Origin: Microbacteriaceae bacterium
GTDB taxonomy: Bacteria; Actinomycetota; Actinomycetes; Actinomycetales; Microbacteriaceae
DNA length: 6,714 nt
Direction: 5' to 3'
Assembly: GCA_025463665.1 (NCBI GenBank)
Contig: JAODAY010000372.1
Coordinates: 1-6,714, forward strand
Below the pieces are notes generated by a model. The model saw only the letters and a list, made by a program, of their open reading frames with translations, was not told the DNA's origin and made no database searches. The position numbers and the translations under genes were made by a program. Below are positions 5,889-6,714 of this stretch, piece by piece. How positions within the stretch are numbered: position 1 is the first letter of the stretch; the number at the start of each line of letters is the position of its first letter.

Positions 5889-6714
5889 ATGCACGGCGAA
5901 TTCAAGGTGCCAGGCGGAAAACTGGTCGTAGTCGATCTCGAGATCGTCGATAACCGTATCTCCGACTTCCGGCTCGCGGGGGACTTCTTCCTCGAGCCAG
6001 ACAGCGCCCTGGAAGCGATCAACGCCGCCGTGAACGGGCTGCCAGCAGACAGCGACTCCGTGAGCATCGCCCAGGCGATCCAGCGCGCCCTGCCCCAGAG
6101 CACCACGATGCTCGGCTTCTCGCCGGAGGCCGTGGCGACCACGATCCGCCGCGCAATGCAGCGGGCGACGAGCTGGCGCGACTACGAGTGGCAGCTCATC
6201 CACGGCAAGTCGGAGCGTCCCGTTCTGCAGATGGCTCTCGACCAGGTGCTCGCCGACGAGGTCGGCGCCGGACGCCGAGGACCCACCCTGCGCATCTGGG
6301 AGTGGGACCAGCCCGCGGTCGTGCTCGGCAGCTTCCAGTCGGTGAAGAACGAGGTCGATCCGGAGAACGCCGCGAAGTTCGGCTTCGACATCGTGCGCCG
6401 CATCAGCGGGGGAGGCGCCATGTTCATGGAGGCCGGCTCGGTCATCACCTACTCGATCTACGCCCCGGCCGAGCTCGTGCACGGCATGAGCTTCGCCGAT
6501 TCCTACGCTTTCCTCGACGAGTGGGTCATTGTCGCCCTCAAGTCGCTCGGCATCGAGGCGACCTACCAGCCCCTCAACGACATCACGAGCCCGACTGGCA
6601 AGATCGGCGGGGCCGCGCAGAAGCGTCTCGGCAACGGCGCGGTGCTGCACCACGTCACCATGAGCTACGACATGGACGGCGAGAAGATGGTGCAGGTGCT
6701 GCGCATCGGCCGCG
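5889..6714 (+). CDS. Lipoate-protein ligase family protein (partial)
   Basis: The frame stays open from ATG 5889 to the window edge (275 codons), so the C-terminus is missing. Residues 1-90 form a small domain (MHGEFKVPGGKLVVVDLEIV...DFFLEP) resembling the accessory domain that follows the catalytic domain in E. coli LplA. Residues from about 100 form the biotin/lipoate ligase domain: RRISGGGAMFMEAGSVITYS (170-189), PLNDI (228-232) and SPTGKIGGAAQKR (234-246), where Lys238 is the expected ligand-binding lysine. The accessory domain is therefore at the N-terminus, a permuted order. The enzyme should activate lipoate with ATP and attach it to lipoyl domains of 2-oxoacid dehydrogenases or GcvH. 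The visible part contains no cysteine, which argues against a LipM/LipL-type transferase that uses a cysteine nucleophile. The usual HD after the glycine motif is ME. Exact substrate specificity is uncertain. Confidence 0.85.
   Translation, partial: MHGEFKVPGGKLVVVDLEIVDNRISDFRLAGDFFLEPDSALEAINAAVNGLPADSDSVSIAQAIQRALPQSTTMLGFSPEAVATTIRRAMQRATSWRDYEWQLIHGKSERPVLQMALDQVLADEVGAGRRGPTLRIWEWDQPAVVLGSFQSVKNEVDPENAAKFGFDIVRRISGGGAMFMEAGSVITYSIYAPAELVHGMSFADSYAFLDEWVIVALKSLGIEATYQPLNDITSPTGKIGGAAQKRLGNGAVLHHVTMSYDMDGEKMVQVLRIGR

Overview
The window is high-GC DNA with strong codon-position bias, long antisense shadow ORFs, GTG starts and four-base GTGA gene overlaps. This points to an actinobacterium. 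A TTGAGTAG...CGTATCGAAACC repeat pair at the left edge resembles dispersed repeats I know from Microbacteriaceae, so that family is the best guess. This is an inference from memory, not a search result.

Layout: 1-85 holds two diverging copies of the repeat, ending just before the ribosome binding site of the first gene. 108-1879 is a coupled plus-strand pair, an alpha-E (DUF403) protein and a transglutaminase-like protein, followed by two hairpins at 1880-1943. Such pairs usually follow a circularly permuted ATP-grasp gene, which would lie left of the window. 1952-2118 carries the remains of a small DUF3140-like gene with its middle deleted. 2144-3876 is a minus-strand operon of a MarR-family regulator and a 12-helix MFS exporter, joined by a GTGA overlap. 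3877-3951 is a compact AT-rich divergent control region. To its right, on the plus strand, are ribokinase (3952-4872), an alpha/beta hydrolase of the monoacylglycerol-lipase type (4917-5795) and a lipoate-protein ligase-like gene cut by the right edge (5889-6714).

The genes form separate small units rather than one pathway. The alpha-E/transglutaminase pair is thought to belong to a poorly characterised peptide-modification system. The MarR/MFS pair looks like a self-regulated drug or metabolite export module. Ribokinase, lipase and lipoate ligase are ordinary salvage or housekeeping enzymes. I saw no phage, insertion sequence, CRISPR array, tRNA or rRNA. The points most worth a second look are the deleted DUF3140-like remnant, the repeat pair placed in the leader of the alpha-E gene, the divergent control region with an apparently leaderless ribokinase mRNA, and the domain order of the lipoate ligase. 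I do not see convincing evidence of a wholly new system.
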